Positions 44,428 to 53,609 of a stretch of DNA of 64,000 nt are shown here, one piece after another. Position 1 is the stretch's first letter; every line of letters begins with the position of its first letter. The stretch spans positions 8,184-72,183 of the forward strand of contig NZ_JAWRCU010000024.1 of the NCBI RefSeq assembly GCF_033542235.1, in the 5' to 3' direction. The notes under the pieces were generated by a model that did no database searches, was not told the DNA's origin, and worked only from the letters and a program-made list of their open reading frames with translations. This stretch comes from JAWRCU01 sp033542235. Lineage in GTDB: Bacteria > Pseudomonadota > Alphaproteobacteria > Rhizobiales > Rhizobiaceae. The translations under genes and the position numbers were made by a program.

Positions 44428-44748
44428 ATGAAACGGTTCTTTACATGGTCGTTGCTGCCTCACATCTTGCTATGGATGGCGCTCGCAATGAGGGCCTACG
44501 CCACCGCAGGGCCGTACAAGTTCGCAAGCTGCTGGACCATCATTCTGGTCTATATTCCGCCTGTCGGCGCCCTGGTTCTCGTAATCGCCGTGTACAGTTC
44601 CGCGGTCCTGCTGGCGTCGGCTTTTCGTCCGCCGCTCCGCGGCACATGGTTCTTTTTAGCAGCGAGCCACGGAATGGCACTCACCATTGGAATGATAGCT
44701 TGTGTGCGGGCCGCCTATGCGGCAGTTGGACCGGTAAGCTGCCTGTAA
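44428..44748 (+). CDS. Small predicted membrane protein
   Basis: 106 residues with about three hydrophobic helices: WSLLPHILLWMALAM, WTIILVYIPPVGALVLVIAVYSSAVLLAS and FLAASHGMALTIGMIACVRAAYAAV. I do not recognise a family. There is no clear Shine-Dalgarno, and the gene is isolated in the accessory region. The hydrophobic pattern with Gly/Arg breaks looks protein-like. It could be a real orphan inner-membrane protein or a chance frame. Confidence 0.45.
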   Translation: MKRFFTWSLLPHILLWMALAMRAYATAGPYKFASCWTIILVYIPPVGALVLVIAVYSSAVLLASAFRPPLRGTWFFLAASHGMALTIGMIACVRAAYAAVGPVSCL

Positions 44749-44888
44749 TGGGCAATGCTGCTATTGGCGCTAGGCGCTCGTTCCGATTGCGAGAACGGAC
44801 GGCGGGAAACCACCAATGACGGACGGGGCGGCAAGACTTCCCGCGAGTACAAGCGGTCATCCGCGTTGCGTCGGATGACCGCCGACCG

Positions 44889-45521
44889 TCAGATTTCGGT
44901 TCGCTCGGCCAGGAGCAGGGCGTCCTCCACATCGACTCCGAGATAGCGGACGGTGTTCTCAATCTTGGAGTGACCGAGCAAGATTTGGATGGCGCGGATA
45001 TTGCCCGTCGCTTTGTAGATCATCGACGCCTTCGTGCGACGAAGCGAGTGAGTGCCATACTCCTCTGAACGCAAACCGATGGCAGTCACCCACTCGTCCA
45101 CGAGGCGAGCATACTGCCTTGTGCTCATGTGACGTGTGTGATCGATCCGGCTTGGGAAGGCATAGTCCTCGACCGTGCCGCCACGCCGTTCGAGCCAAGA
45201 CAGAAGGCTGGCTCTAACATCGCTGGTGATCTCGAACTGGACCGGCCGTCCCGTCTTTTGCTGAACTATGATCGCGCGAGTCCTGATGTCTGGTCCGGCG
45301 ACCACATCGCAAATCCTGATCTTGACCAGGTCGCAGCCCCGAAGCTTGCTATCAATCGCAAGATCGAACAGGGCACGGTCGCGAATGCGGCGCTCGCGGT
45401 CGAGAAAGAAGCGGACGGCCCAGATCTGCTTCTGCGTGAGCGGGCGCTTCGTTCCCACCCGTTTGCCAGCGTTCCAAGCTGCGCGCTCGCGGCTGGCATC
45501 ATCGTATTGAGAGTGACCCAT
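44889..45521 (-). CDS. Tyrosine recombinase/integrase (short, catalytic domain)
   Basis: 210 residues, shorter than most integrases because the N-terminal core-binding domain is minimal. Catalytic residues are visible: Arg61 (KLRGCD), Lys89 (QQKTGRP), His158 and Arg161 (THSLRRTK), His184 (LLGHSKIE) and Tyr193 (VRYLGVD). It is predicted to cut and rejoin DNA at a specific site. Upstream of the ATG lies a small GGCC hairpin (about 45532-45552) that also precedes the truncated homologue at 46615, in opposite orientation. No tRNA or att duplication is visible. Confidence 0.88.
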   Translation of the reverse strand: MGHSQYDDASRERAAWNAGKRVGTKRPLTQKQIWAVRFFLDRERRIRDRALFDLAIDSKLRGCDLVKIRICDVVAGPDIRTRAIIVQQKTGRPVQFEITSDVRASLLSWLERRGGTVEDYAFPSRIDHTRHMSTRQYARLVDEWVTAIGLRSEEYGTHSLRRTKASMIYKATGNIRAIQILLGHSKIENTVRYLGVDVEDALLLAERTEI

Positions 45522-45687
45522 GTGAGTTCTCCTCGGCCGTGATTGGCCGAAGAGAAACGGTGCGGGGCGCTATCGCTCGGGGGCCGCTTGCCGAAGGGCA
45601 GCTATAGGCTGGGCACCTGCCAGGACCGGACAGTCCGCATTCGGCCCTCCAGGTGATCAAACAGCAGCGCGCCTCCAAGCAGTCATT

Positions 45688-46425
45688 GTGGCAGCCGCAA
45701 AAGTCCCTAAGATGTTAACGATTATTTTCGGTGTCGCGGCCGACGGTCTACCGAACGAGCGGTCACCAGACAGGGTTACTGTGCGACGCATCTTAACCGT
45801 CACGTTGGTCGTGATCTGCGTAGGCTATGCCTTTTGGAAAGTTGAAATGACGCGCTCGACAACGATCAGGTTGGAGGCGGCCGGATATAATTTGACCTAC
45901 ACCATGGCTTGGGGTTGGGGCATGGACGAGAAATTCAGTCTCACACCCGTCGGGGCGTTAATATCAGGGCCGTCAAGCGAATGGATCGAGATATGGAAAA
46001 GACCCTATAACGCCGGGCTTGTTATCTATCGGTCCGCCGAAAGCGGGACATACTATTTTGGTGCGGGATACAAGCTATTTATATTTGACCCTTCGCGAGG
46101 AGTTCTGAGGGCATCGTGCGACATCAAAGATATTCCGGTTCACACCACGCTTGCTACACAGCTTTCGACTTCTAGATCGCACGAGTTCGATGAGACGATC
46201 GATCCTGGGGCGCGGCACCTTTTTACTTTCATCGAAGCAGACCAACAAAGCGGGACAATTCCAACAATGCCGCCCGATTCCAGGTATTACGTCGGTCTCA
46301 AATATCTGGGGAAAATGGGGATAGTTAGATCAAGCGGACGACTCGGACGGGGAGATGGAGTCCGGTTCGTTCCGGCCGATAGAGCACCTGAGCCACGTTT
46401 GAGCTTATATGTCGGCTGTGGCTGA
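45688..46425 (+). CDS. Hypothetical protein with one N-terminal membrane segment
   Basis: Up to 245 residues. Starts possible are GTG 45688 and ATG 45712, neither with a good ribosome site. A single hydrophobic segment, ILTVTLVVICVGYAFWKVEM (about 35-54), is followed by an extracytoplasmic-looking domain rich in Tyr and Trp. I do not recognise a family. The gene lies between two inverted integrase copies and has clearly lower GC than the flanking operons, so it is probably cargo of a mobile unit. Confidence 0.55.
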   Translation: MAAAKVPKMLTIIFGVAADGLPNERSPDRVTVRRILTVTLVVICVGYAFWKVEMTRSTTIRLEAAGYNLTYTMAWGWGMDEKFSLTPVGALISGPSSEWIEIWKRPYNAGLVIYRSAESGTYYFGAGYKLFIFDPSRGVLRASCDIKDIPVHTTLATQLSTSRSHEFDETIDPGARHLFTFIEADQQSGTIPTMPPDSRYYVGLKYLGKMGIVRSSGRLGRGDGVRFVPADRAPEPRLSLYVGCG

Positions 46426-46614
46426 CTATAATGTTGAAGCGATAGCCGATCTCTCGTCGCAGTTTGGGGACCACTTGGTTTAGTAGAGGTCGTCAGCGGA
46501 ATGGCCACTTTCTGATAGGTTTCGTCCTGATTGTGGATGGTCAGCTTACGGCCCCATTTGAGCATTCTCCATTGCCGTTTCCTCCTCGGCCATCCCGGCC
46601 GAAGGAGAAATGAG

Positions 46615-46989
46615 ATGGGAATGTCAGAGTTTGATCCTGGCTGGCGCCACCGTCAGCCATGGAATGCTGCACGGAAGGTGGGAGCTAAGCGGCCGTTGAA
46701 ACCACGGCAGGTCTGGGCAATTCGCTTCTTCCTCAATCAGCATGGGCGCCTTCGTGACCGTGCGCTGTTCGACTTGGCGATCGACAGCAAACTACGCGGT
46801 TGTGACGTCGTAAATGTCAGGATTGGCGACGTTGTCGCGGGCGGCCAAATGTGCCTCGCCAAAGCGCCCGGCGTGCACGACGCTCCGCCACTCGATGTCT
46901 TGCAGGTGCCCCTTCTCGCAACCGCAGACGAAGCGGAGTGCCGCGCAGTGGATGGAGGGTTTCTACGGGTTAACAAGGTTGTTGCCTGA
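46615..46989 (+). pseudogene. Truncated tyrosine integrase (N-terminal fragment)
   Basis: The first about 78 codons closely match the integrase at 44889: PWNAARKVGAKRPL against AWNAGKRVGTKRPL, and RALFDLAIDSKLRGCD identical in both. After GDVVAGG (about 46849) the similarity stops and the frame continues with unrelated sequence, so Lys, His, Arg and Tyr catalytic residues are missing. The upstream leader with its GGCC hairpin (46582-46607) is also shared. It is an inactive remnant in opposite orientation to the intact copy. Confidence 0.85.
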
Positions 46990-47072
46990 CCACGGTTGCA
47001 GTGCGACGGACTTCGGTGCACATCCTCGATGTCCACGATCGCCGCGTACTCCACCCTCATGGAAATCTTCGC

Positions 47073-47783
47073 ATGACTCGCGTTCTCATCCTCGTCAACA
47101 GTACCGGCTCCAAGCCAGGTCTTCTTGTGCCGTGGCTCCTCGGGCGTGATGTCGAATTCAACGTGCGCATCGGTGCCGTGAGCGGCTCTCCCACGCCCGA
47201 CGATCTCGAGGACTATGACGGACTAGTGCTCCTCGGTGGGGGATACATGCCCGACGATGTCGCGCGTGGTCCCTGGCTCGCGGGTGAGGCAGATCTCACG
47301 CGAGCGGCACTCGCGCGGGGAACACCGTTGCTGGGGATCTGCCTCGGCGGACAAATGCTCGCGCATGTGGGCGGCGGCACGGTTGCTGCCAACACGGGAG
47401 TACCAGAGAAGGGGTCGACTCGCATAAGGCTCACCGCTGATGCCGAAAACGACCCGGTCTTCTCAGCCGTGCCGAAGGAGACCGCTTTCATCGAGAGCCA
47501 CGTTGATCGCATCACCGTACTCCCCCCCGGGGCGGTGCTCCTGGCATCAAGCGAGGCGTGCGAGTTCCAGGCATTCCGCCTCGGACCGGTTGCGTGGGGA
47601 ACGCAGTTCCATCCCGAGGTGAGTGCTGAGAACGTGCGCGACTGGAACGCCGCGGAACTCGCGGCGCTCGGATTCGACAAGGAGACGCTCGTCGCGGAGG
47701 CCGAGGCGGCGGATGTGGCAATGCGGAGGGACGCCGAAGCACTCGTTGGAGCGTGGGTGCAGGTGGTCCGCTCCCGCGGGTGA
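47073..47783 (+). CDS. Class I glutamine amidotransferase (GMP synthase-like GATase1)
   Basis: 236 residues from the ATG at 47073. The GATase triad is visible: Cys90 in LLGICLGGQMLAHV, and the His-x-Glu pair in GTQFHPEVS near residue 184. VLLGGGYMPDD is the oxyanion-side segment. Standalone proteins of this type remove gamma-glutamyl groups or supply ammonia to a partner. No partner synthase is adjacent. Its codon use looks different from neighbouring rhizobial operons and it sits in the integrase patch, so lateral acquisition is likely, perhaps from an actinobacterium. That source is only an impression. Confidence 0.85.
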   Translation: MTRVLILVNSTGSKPGLLVPWLLGRDVEFNVRIGAVSGSPTPDDLEDYDGLVLLGGGYMPDDVARGPWLAGEADLTRAALARGTPLLGICLGGQMLAHVGGGTVAANTGVPEKGSTRIRLTADAENDPVFSAVPKETAFIESHVDRITVLPPGAVLLASSEACEFQAFRLGPVAWGTQFHPEVSAENVRDWNAAELAALGFDKETLVAEAEAADVAMRRDAEALVGAWVQVVRSRG

Positions 47784-48337
47784 GATCTCTGGTCGCCCAA
47801 GCGTTCTCGCCAAATGGAGTTGATCGATCAAGCGATTGCCAACGTCGATGCTTGGCTTACAGATGACCTGCAGTGTGGTTCGCGGCAGGCGTCCGCTTTT
47901 GGGTAGCGGCAAAACGAGTCTCAAGGGCCGAGATGAAGGCGCAAAGCCGCCGTTCCCACGCGTCTGACTAAGGTCGCCTTCGGATCAACTCAACGCCCGT
48001 CATAATGTGCTTCGACCCAAGTCATTAGCTACTCCGTCCTCAATGCCCCATCTCGTGCGTAATCGCGGTGAAGTCGAACCCTTCGCTGCTGCCCCGCGCT
48101 TGTGCCAGAGCAGAAGCAATTGTCCGGGTGCCGGTCCATTTGCGACCATGACGATAGCTCCAAGCCTATCGGTTTTCGAGATGATGACTGGATTGCTTTC
48201 GCAAGGTGCGAACCGTCCAATGCTCCCAGCCACTTGACCTTTTCACTCGCTCTCAGCGCACGGAAGCAGGGCAGCCGGGTCGTTAAGAACACGCGGCGGG
48301 AGAGCGATCATTGGGGAACGGAAATGAGTCTGCCGCT
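47784..48337. other. 550-bp gap, no supported gene
   Basis: Only short overlapping frames on both strands occur here. One minus-strand frame ends in FDFTAITHEMGH followed at once by a stop, which resembles a metalloprotease HExxH site but has no domain around it. I treat the region as decayed sequence within the accessory patch. Confidence 0.35.
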
Positions 48338-48815
48338 TTGAGCGTGGCCGTCGATATCGGCGGGACATTCACCGATTGTCGTGGCTTTCGACCAGCAGAG
48401 CGGCCGGATATTCCAGGCCAAATCCCTGACCACCCATCACGAGTTGTCGCAGGGCGTGTGGGATTGCCTGGGGAAGGCTGAGCTGCATCCTTCCGCGCTC
48501 GCCAACCGCATTCATGGTTCCACCATCGCCATCAACATCGCCATCGAGGAGAAGGGGGCCAGGACGGCTCTCGTCGTCACCAAGGGCACGCGCGACGTCT
48601 ACAAGATCGGCCGGCAGAACCGTCCCGAAGCCTATAATTTCTCGTTTCGCCGGCCGGTGCCGCTCACCGCTCGCTCGGCGATCTTCGGGGTCAACAGAAA
48701 AGACTGTCGGCTCGTGGCGAAGTTCTGACGGCGCTTGATCTCAAAGAAATCGAGCGCATAGCCGAGAACATCCGTGCCGGCGGCGCCGAGAGCGTCGCGG
48801 TCTGCTTCCTGCATT
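48338..48815 (+). pseudogene. Hydantoinase/oxoprolinase subunit A remnant (hyuA-like), frameshifted and truncated
   Basis: LSVAVDIGGTFTD at 48338-48376 is the ATP-binding start of the HyuA N-terminal domain. One extra T at 48377 shifts the frame, which resumes as VVAFDQQSGRIFQAKSLTTHHE and runs to IHGSTIAINIAIEEKGARTALVVTKGTRD and on. A second net two-base insertion near 48696 puts LSARGEVLTALDLKEIERIAENIRAGG in another frame. Similarity ends at VAVCFLH (about 48813). About 150 of some 690 codons remain, so the gene is dead. It suggests loss of a hydantoinase locus at this site. Confidence 0.85.
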
Positions 48816-48873
48816 TGTCGTTTTGGCCAGATCGGGTAAGGTCCGGCATTGCGCAACGTCAAGGGGGGCCGCG

Positions 48874-50685
48874 ATGGCCATAGTGCCTGCAGGAAATGCG
48901 CCTGTTTTTCACTTCGTAATGATAAAGCCGACCCATTACGACGATGATGGGTACCCCATCCAATGGTTTCGTTCGGCCATCCCCTCCAACACGCTGGCCT
49001 GCCTGAACGCACTCGCGGAAGACGCGCGGCGTCGTGAAGTGCTCGGCACCGGCGTCGACATACGGCTGCATACCTTTGACGAGACCAACCGTCGTGTACG
49101 GCCCGACAGGATCATCCGCGCAATCCGCAAAGCCGGCGGCAAGGCGCTGATCGGCATGGTCGGCGTTCAATCGAACCAGTTCCCTCGGGCCGTCGACCTG
49201 GCGCGGCCCTTCCTGGCGGCTGGCTTGCCGGTATGTATTGGCGGGTTTCACGTTTCCGGCTGCCTGGCTATGTTGCCGGAGTTGCCTGCCGACATCCGCG
49301 AGGCTCAGAACCTGGGCATTTCGCTCTTCGCCGGCGAGGCCGAGGAGCACAGGCTTGACGACGTCTTGCGCGATGCGTGGCACGGAAAGCTGGCGCCGCT
49401 CTATAATCACATGGACGCGCTGCCGACGCTGACAGGCGAGCCGCCGCCGATCCTGCCGCGCAAGCATGTCGCTCGCACCTCGGGTTCGCTGTCCAGCATC
49501 GATCTCGGCAGAGGCTGTCCCTACCAGTGCTCGTTCTGCACCATCATCAATGTGCAGGGGCGGCAGAGCCGTGTCCGTTCGGCGGACGATCTCGAGCGGA
49601 TCGTGCGCGAGAACTATGCGGACGGAATAAAGCGCTTCTTCATCACCGACGACAACTTCGCACGCAACAGCGAATGGGAGTCGCTGTTCGATCGGCTGAT
49701 CAGCATGCGCGTGGGCGAAGGCATGAATATCGGCTTCACCATCCAGGTCGATACGCTCTGCCACAAGATCCCGAACTTTATCGAGAAGGCCACGAAGGCC
49801 GGCGTGCGGCGGGTCTTCATCGGTCTCGAGAACATCAATCCCGACAATCTGGTCGCCGCCAAGAAGCGCCAGAACAAGATCACCGAATACCGCGAGATGC
49901 TGCAGAAGTGGCGCAATCACGGTGCCATCACCTATGCCGGCTATATCCTCGGTTTTCCGGCTGACACCAAGGAGTCGATCGCGCGTGACATCGAAATCAT
50001 AAAGCGCGAACTCCCCATCGACATCCTGGAGTTCTTTTTCCTGACACCATTGCCAGGGTCGGAGGACCATAAGGTTCTCTTGCAAAAGGGGGTCTGGATG
50101 GATCCCGACATGAACAAATACGATCTCAATCACCGCGTCTCGCATCATCCGACCATGTCGGACCTCGAGTGGGAGGAGGCCTATCGGTTGGCGTGGGATA
50201 CTTTCTATACGCCGGAACACATCGCCACGATCATACGCCGGACATGTGCCAGCAAGGTCGGACGTCCGCGCACGACTCTAACTACGATCCTGTGGTTCTA
50301 CCTGATGATCCTCTATGAGGGTGTGCACCCACTCGAGGGCGGCGCGGTGCGCCTCAAATTCCGGCGCGACCGCCGCTCTGGAATGCCGATCGAGAACCCG
50401 CTCGTCTTCTATCCCCGTCTCGCGGGTGAAGCCGCCGTCAAGGCGGTCGGCTATATCAGAACCTATTTGCGAACGAAAAGGATGCTCGATGCGGCGTTGA
50501 AATCGCCCGACCGTTGGACTTACTCCGACCTCGCCATCGCGCCGCCGCAAGAAGACGAATTCGACCAGCTTGATCTCTACCACGCGACCACCGGCGGCGA
50601 AGAGGCCCTCGCGCGCAAACGGCGCGATGACGCTATCCGCGCGCGAGTTCCGATCGTGGCCGGAGCGACAGCCAAGGCGAGCTAG
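48874..50685 (+). CDS. Radical SAM protein with B12-binding-like N-terminal domain
   Basis: 603 residues from the ATG at 48874, behind AAGGGGGG. The N-terminal 190 residues have a Rossmann-like fold as in cobalamin-binding radical SAM enzymes (ALIGMVGVQSNQF, VCIGGFHVSG), but no DxHxxG cobalamin-His motif is present. The radical SAM cluster is CPYQCSFC (Cys215, Cys219, Cys222), followed by FFITDDNFARN and RRVFIGLENINPDNL. The C-terminus (about 440-603) is a family-specific extension. The reaction is unknown; methylation or carbon-skeleton chemistry is typical of the group. It is a single gene, not part of the hopanoid locus, and hopanoid methylation is unproven. Confidence 0.85.
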   Translation: MAIVPAGNAPVFHFVMIKPTHYDDDGYPIQWFRSAIPSNTLACLNALAEDARRREVLGTGVDIRLHTFDETNRRVRPDRIIRAIRKAGGKALIGMVGVQSNQFPRAVDLARPFLAAGLPVCIGGFHVSGCLAMLPELPADIREAQNLGISLFAGEAEEHRLDDVLRDAWHGKLAPLYNHMDALPTLTGEPPPILPRKHVARTSGSLSSIDLGRGCPYQCSFCTIINVQGRQSRVRSADDLERIVRENYADGIKRFFITDDNFARNSEWESLFDRLISMRVGEGMNIGFTIQVDTLCHKIPNFIEKATKAGVRRVFIGLENINPDNLVAAKKRQNKITEYREMLQKWRNHGAITYAGYILGFPADTKESIARDIEIIKRELPIDILEFFFLTPLPGSEDHKVLLQKGVWMDPDMNKYDLNHRVSHHPTMSDLEWEEAYRLAWDTFYTPEHIATIIRRTCASKVGRPRTTLTTILWFYLMILYEGVHPLEGGAVRLKFRRDRRSGMPIENPLVFYPRLAGEAAVKAVGYIRTYLRTKRMLDAALKSPDRWTYSDLAIAPPQEDEFDQLDLYHATTGGEEALARKRRDDAIRARVPIVAGATAKAS

Positions 50686-50731
50686 CGCATCGGACCGAAG
50701 TGCGTAGCGGTTTTCGGACCAATCCGACGCT
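50685..50731. repeat. Imperfect intergenic palindrome after the radical SAM gene
   Basis: GCGCATCGGACCGAAG at 50685-50700 faces TTCGGACCAATCCGACGC ending at 50731. It resembles the short palindromes found after many rhizobial genes. It lies between the converging radical SAM and peptide-binding-protein genes and may end both transcripts. Confidence 0.5.
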
Positions 50732-50799
50732 TAGACTAAACAAGAGACAGAGCGGCGAGGGCGGTTCAATTTGAATGCACGCCGCTCTCAGCCGAGCGC

Positions 50800-52443
50800 T
50801 CAGCCCTCCAGCCAGACGTTCTCGAAATGCTGTTCGAGCGCCTGGTGCTGTTCGCAATTATGCACGCCGGTTCGGTATGCCCGGTAGACGGAGCGCCAGT
50901 AGGGCTGGATGATCACGCCGGAATCGCGCAGGTTCTGCTCTATCTTGCCCATGATCTCGCGTCGCTTGTCTGCATCCGGCGTGGCAAGAGCCTTGTCCAG
51001 CAGCGAGTCGAACTCCGCATTCGAATAGGCACTTTCATTCCAGGCGGCGCCCGACCTGTAGGCGAGCGCCAGGACCTGCACGCCAAGCGGCCGCCCGAGC
51101 CATTCCGTGCAAGAGAATGGAAATTTGCTCCAGTCGTTCCAGAAGGTGGCCGCCGGCAGGACCGTTCGCTTAACCTTCAGGCCCGCCTCGCGCATTTGTG
51201 CAGCAATGGTGTCGCCCGTCGCCTTCTGCCACTCCACGTCGACGGAGATGAGCTCGTATTCGTGATCCGACTTTCCGGCTTGTGCCAGCAGGGACTTGGC
51301 CTCATCGACGTTGCGCACATGCGGCCCGATATCGGCGTATTCGGGATGTATGGGCGCCACATGATGGTTCGCCGCGGTCTTGCCGCGGCCATCCAGACCG
51401 ATCTTGAGGACAGCAGTGTTGTCGACCGCAAGCTGGGCGGCCCGCCGCACCTTGACATCATCGTAAGGCGCATTGCCGACGTTGAAACGCGCCACGATCG
51501 TCGAGCCGGTGGCAATCTCGGAATTTGCCAGGCCAATGGCTTCCATCTGCGGGATCGTATCGGCCGAGGTCTCATGATTGGTATCGACCTCGCCGGCCTC
51601 GAAGGCCGATAGCATCGGATTTGGATCGGAGCCGTAATCCACCCACCTGATGCCGTCGAGATATACCTCGCCCTTCCACCAGGGCTTGTCCTTGCGCTTG
51701 ACCTCCGCCGAAGTTTCAGCCTGCCATTCGACCAGTTCGTAAGGTCCGGTCGTGATCGCCAGCGCCTTCATCGGGTCGGCGTCGCCGTCGTAGCTGCGAT
51801 GCATGATCAGCGCCGGATAGTCGGCCATGCCGGCAATCAGCGAGATGTCAGGCTGCGGCAGGTTGAGCCTGACGGTATAGTCGTCGATGCGCTCGATACC
51901 ACCGTCGACCGCCTTCTTGGTGTCAGGGTTGACCAGGGCGCCCATGCGCGCAGCAACTGAATTACCGGGGACATCGGCCTCGCACCAGCGCGTCAGATTG
52001 TGGATCACGTCTTCAGCATTGAAAGTGTCGCCGTTCGACCAGGTGATGCCCTTGCGGACATGGAGCGTCAGCGTCTTCGCATCATCGCTCAACTCCCAGG
52101 CCTCGAGCAGCCACGGTTCAAAGCTGAAGTCCCGGTTCCAGCGAACCAGATATTCATTGCACTGGCGCCCCACATTCGACATCTCGACACCGTCGAAGGT
52201 GCGAGGATCCTTGAATCCTTTGACGTTCATGGCAACGCGCAGCACGCCGCCCTTTTTTGGCTCCTCGGCGCGGGCGGGCGTTGGAACGATACCGCCCAAT
52301 GCGAAGGCGCCGGCGGAGGAGACACCCAAGCCTGCCATCAGGGCAAGATATTCGCGCCGGTTCATCCGGCCATTTCTGAAATTGTCGGCGGTGGCCTCGG
52401 CCTGCGGGTGCAGATGCCGGTCTGTCAGCATGAACTTTGCCAT
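50800..52443 (-). CDS. Peptide/opine-type ABC transporter substrate-binding protein (SBP_bac_5), orphan
   Basis: 547 residues, with GGGAGGAATAG as ribosome site. The N-terminus carries a Tat-type signal, MNRREYLALMAGLGVSSAGAFALGG, after a 26-residue lead. The mature domain has KGGVLRVAMNVKGFKDPRTFDG and LHVRKGITWSNGDTFNAEDVIHNLTRW, diagnostic of the DppA/OppA family. No permease or ATPase genes adjoin, so its transporter must be elsewhere. It is divergent from the regulator-free region before 52640 and could belong functionally to the hydrolase cluster on the same strand. Confidence 0.9.
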   Translation of the reverse strand: MAKFMLTDRHLHPQAEATADNFRNGRMNRREYLALMAGLGVSSAGAFALGGIVPTPARAEEPKKGGVLRVAMNVKGFKDPRTFDGVEMSNVGRQCNEYLVRWNRDFSFEPWLLEAWELSDDAKTLTLHVRKGITWSNGDTFNAEDVIHNLTRWCEADVPGNSVAARMGALVNPDTKKAVDGGIERIDDYTVRLNLPQPDISLIAGMADYPALIMHRSYDGDADPMKALAITTGPYELVEWQAETSAEVKRKDKPWWKGEVYLDGIRWVDYGSDPNPMLSAFEAGEVDTNHETSADTIPQMEAIGLANSEIATGSTIVARFNVGNAPYDDVKVRRAAQLAVDNTAVLKIGLDGRGKTAANHHVAPIHPEYADIGPHVRNVDEAKSLLAQAGKSDHEYELISVDVEWQKATGDTIAAQMREAGLKVKRTVLPAATFWNDWSKFPFSCTEWLGRPLGVQVLALAYRSGAAWNESAYSNAEFDSLLDKALATPDADKRREIMGKIEQNLRDSGVIIQPYWRSVYRAYRTGVHNCEQHQALEQHFENVWLEG

Positions 52444-52639
52444 CTATTCCTCCCTGCCTGCTCAAGCGACGGCCCGATCACAGCGAAATGCGGTCGCGGC
52501 AGAACTTTTGACCTTGTGAGGATAGTTCGCGGATTTTTTCCGAAATGTTCGCTATTCCGCGATTCTTGTGCTGCGTTCCGCAGTCGTGCTGAGGGCCGCA
52601 TTTCTCATCGACGCAGGCACATCGAGTGGAGAAATGCGA

Positions 52640-53590
52640 TTAGTACGGCCAGTCGCTTTTGCCGAGTGCGTCGACGGCTTGGACGATGTGAACAAAGGCC
52701 TCGGCGGCACGGGCTACGGTCTTGCGAGCACGCAGGAAGCTGTGAGTCAGACGCTGCTCCTCAATCCACGCCGCGCGGCCCCCCGCAGCGTTTATGAGGT
52801 CGCGATAGGTTTCGCCGTCCGACGATAGCGGGTCGCATTCGGCCGTGACGATGACGGTTGGCGGAAGATCCGAAAGAACGGCATCGGAGAGCGGCGCGAG
52901 CGTGGGGTCAGCCGCCACCCCGGCGATGCCCGTGCGCGCTTGGTCGTAGAAGGCGAGATCGCGAACCGACAGCAGTGGCGCTTGTGCATGCTCCACGTAG
53001 GAGCCGTTGCTTTGGTCTCCGCCAAGACTGGGATAGACGAGCACCTGGCCGGCCGGGGCGCAAAGGTCGCCGCGCGTTGCATGCGCAACCGCCGCCGCCA
53101 GATTGCCTCCGGCACTTTCGCCGCACAGCACCACTGGAACCGAGCAGGTCGTCGCGACGGCGCGGAATGCGGTCAGCGCGTCGTTGAAGGCGGCAGGATG
53201 ACGATGCTCCGGCGAAAGCCGGTAATCGACCGACATGACCGCATAACCCGTTCCGGCGCAAAGCTCTGCGCAGATGTCGTCATGGCTGTCCAGTCCGCCA
53301 AGCACGTACCCGCCACCATGGAAATACAGGATCAACGCCTTCGCCTGTCTCCCGGCCAAAGTGTAGCGCCTGACCGCAATCGGCCGGTCTCCGTCCGCGA
53401 TCAAACTGTCGGTCGCGGTCACGCCCGCCGGATAGCCGGCGTGAAATTCGCGGCACATCGCATTATAGATTTCGCGCTGTCTTTCGATCGGCTGGCCCAG
53501 CACTTCCGGCGGATACCAGCCATTCACCCGATCGACATAGGCCCAATATTCTGGATCGAGCCTGGTTTCGTACTTTCCGCGCTCGGTCAT
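52640..53590 (-). CDS. Alpha/beta hydrolase of the hormone-sensitive-lipase family
   Basis: 316 residues from the ATG at 53590. Earlier in-frame codons run into the upstream gene. The oxyanion motif is HGGG (91-94), the nucleophile Ser159 is in CGESAGGN, Asp253 is in ECDPL and His283 in THSF. All three triad residues are present, so it should be an active carboxylesterase or amidase on small acyl substrates. It is the last gene of a leftward cluster with an isochorismatase-like enzyme and a DddP-like protein, 19 bp after the former. Confidence 0.9.
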   Translation of the reverse strand: MTERGKYETRLDPEYWAYVDRVNGWYPPEVLGQPIERQREIYNAMCREFHAGYPAGVTATDSLIADGDRPIAVRRYTLAGRQAKALILYFHGGGYVLGGLDSHDDICAELCAGTGYAVMSVDYRLSPEHRHPAAFNDALTAFRAVATTCSVPVVLCGESAGGNLAAAVAHATRGDLCAPAGQVLVYPSLGGDQSNGSYVEHAQAPLLSVRDLAFYDQARTGIAGVAADPTLAPLSDAVLSDLPPTVIVTAECDPLSSDGETYRDLINAAGGRAAWIEEQRLTHSFLRARKTVARAAEAFVHIVQAVDALGKSDWPY

Positions 53591-53609
53591 CGCTGCTGCC
53601 GAGCGCCGG

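Noticed and set aside
48029..48292. Minus-strand FDFTAITHEMGH resembling a zinc-protease HExxH site
   Set aside because: The frame stops immediately after the motif and upstream sequence lacks any protease domain; probably chance or deep decay.
48874..50685. Assigning the radical SAM gene as a hopanoid methylase (hpnP or hpnR)
   Set aside because: The gene lies about 14 kb from the hopanoid operons and lacks recognisable cobalamin-His sequence; no direct support.
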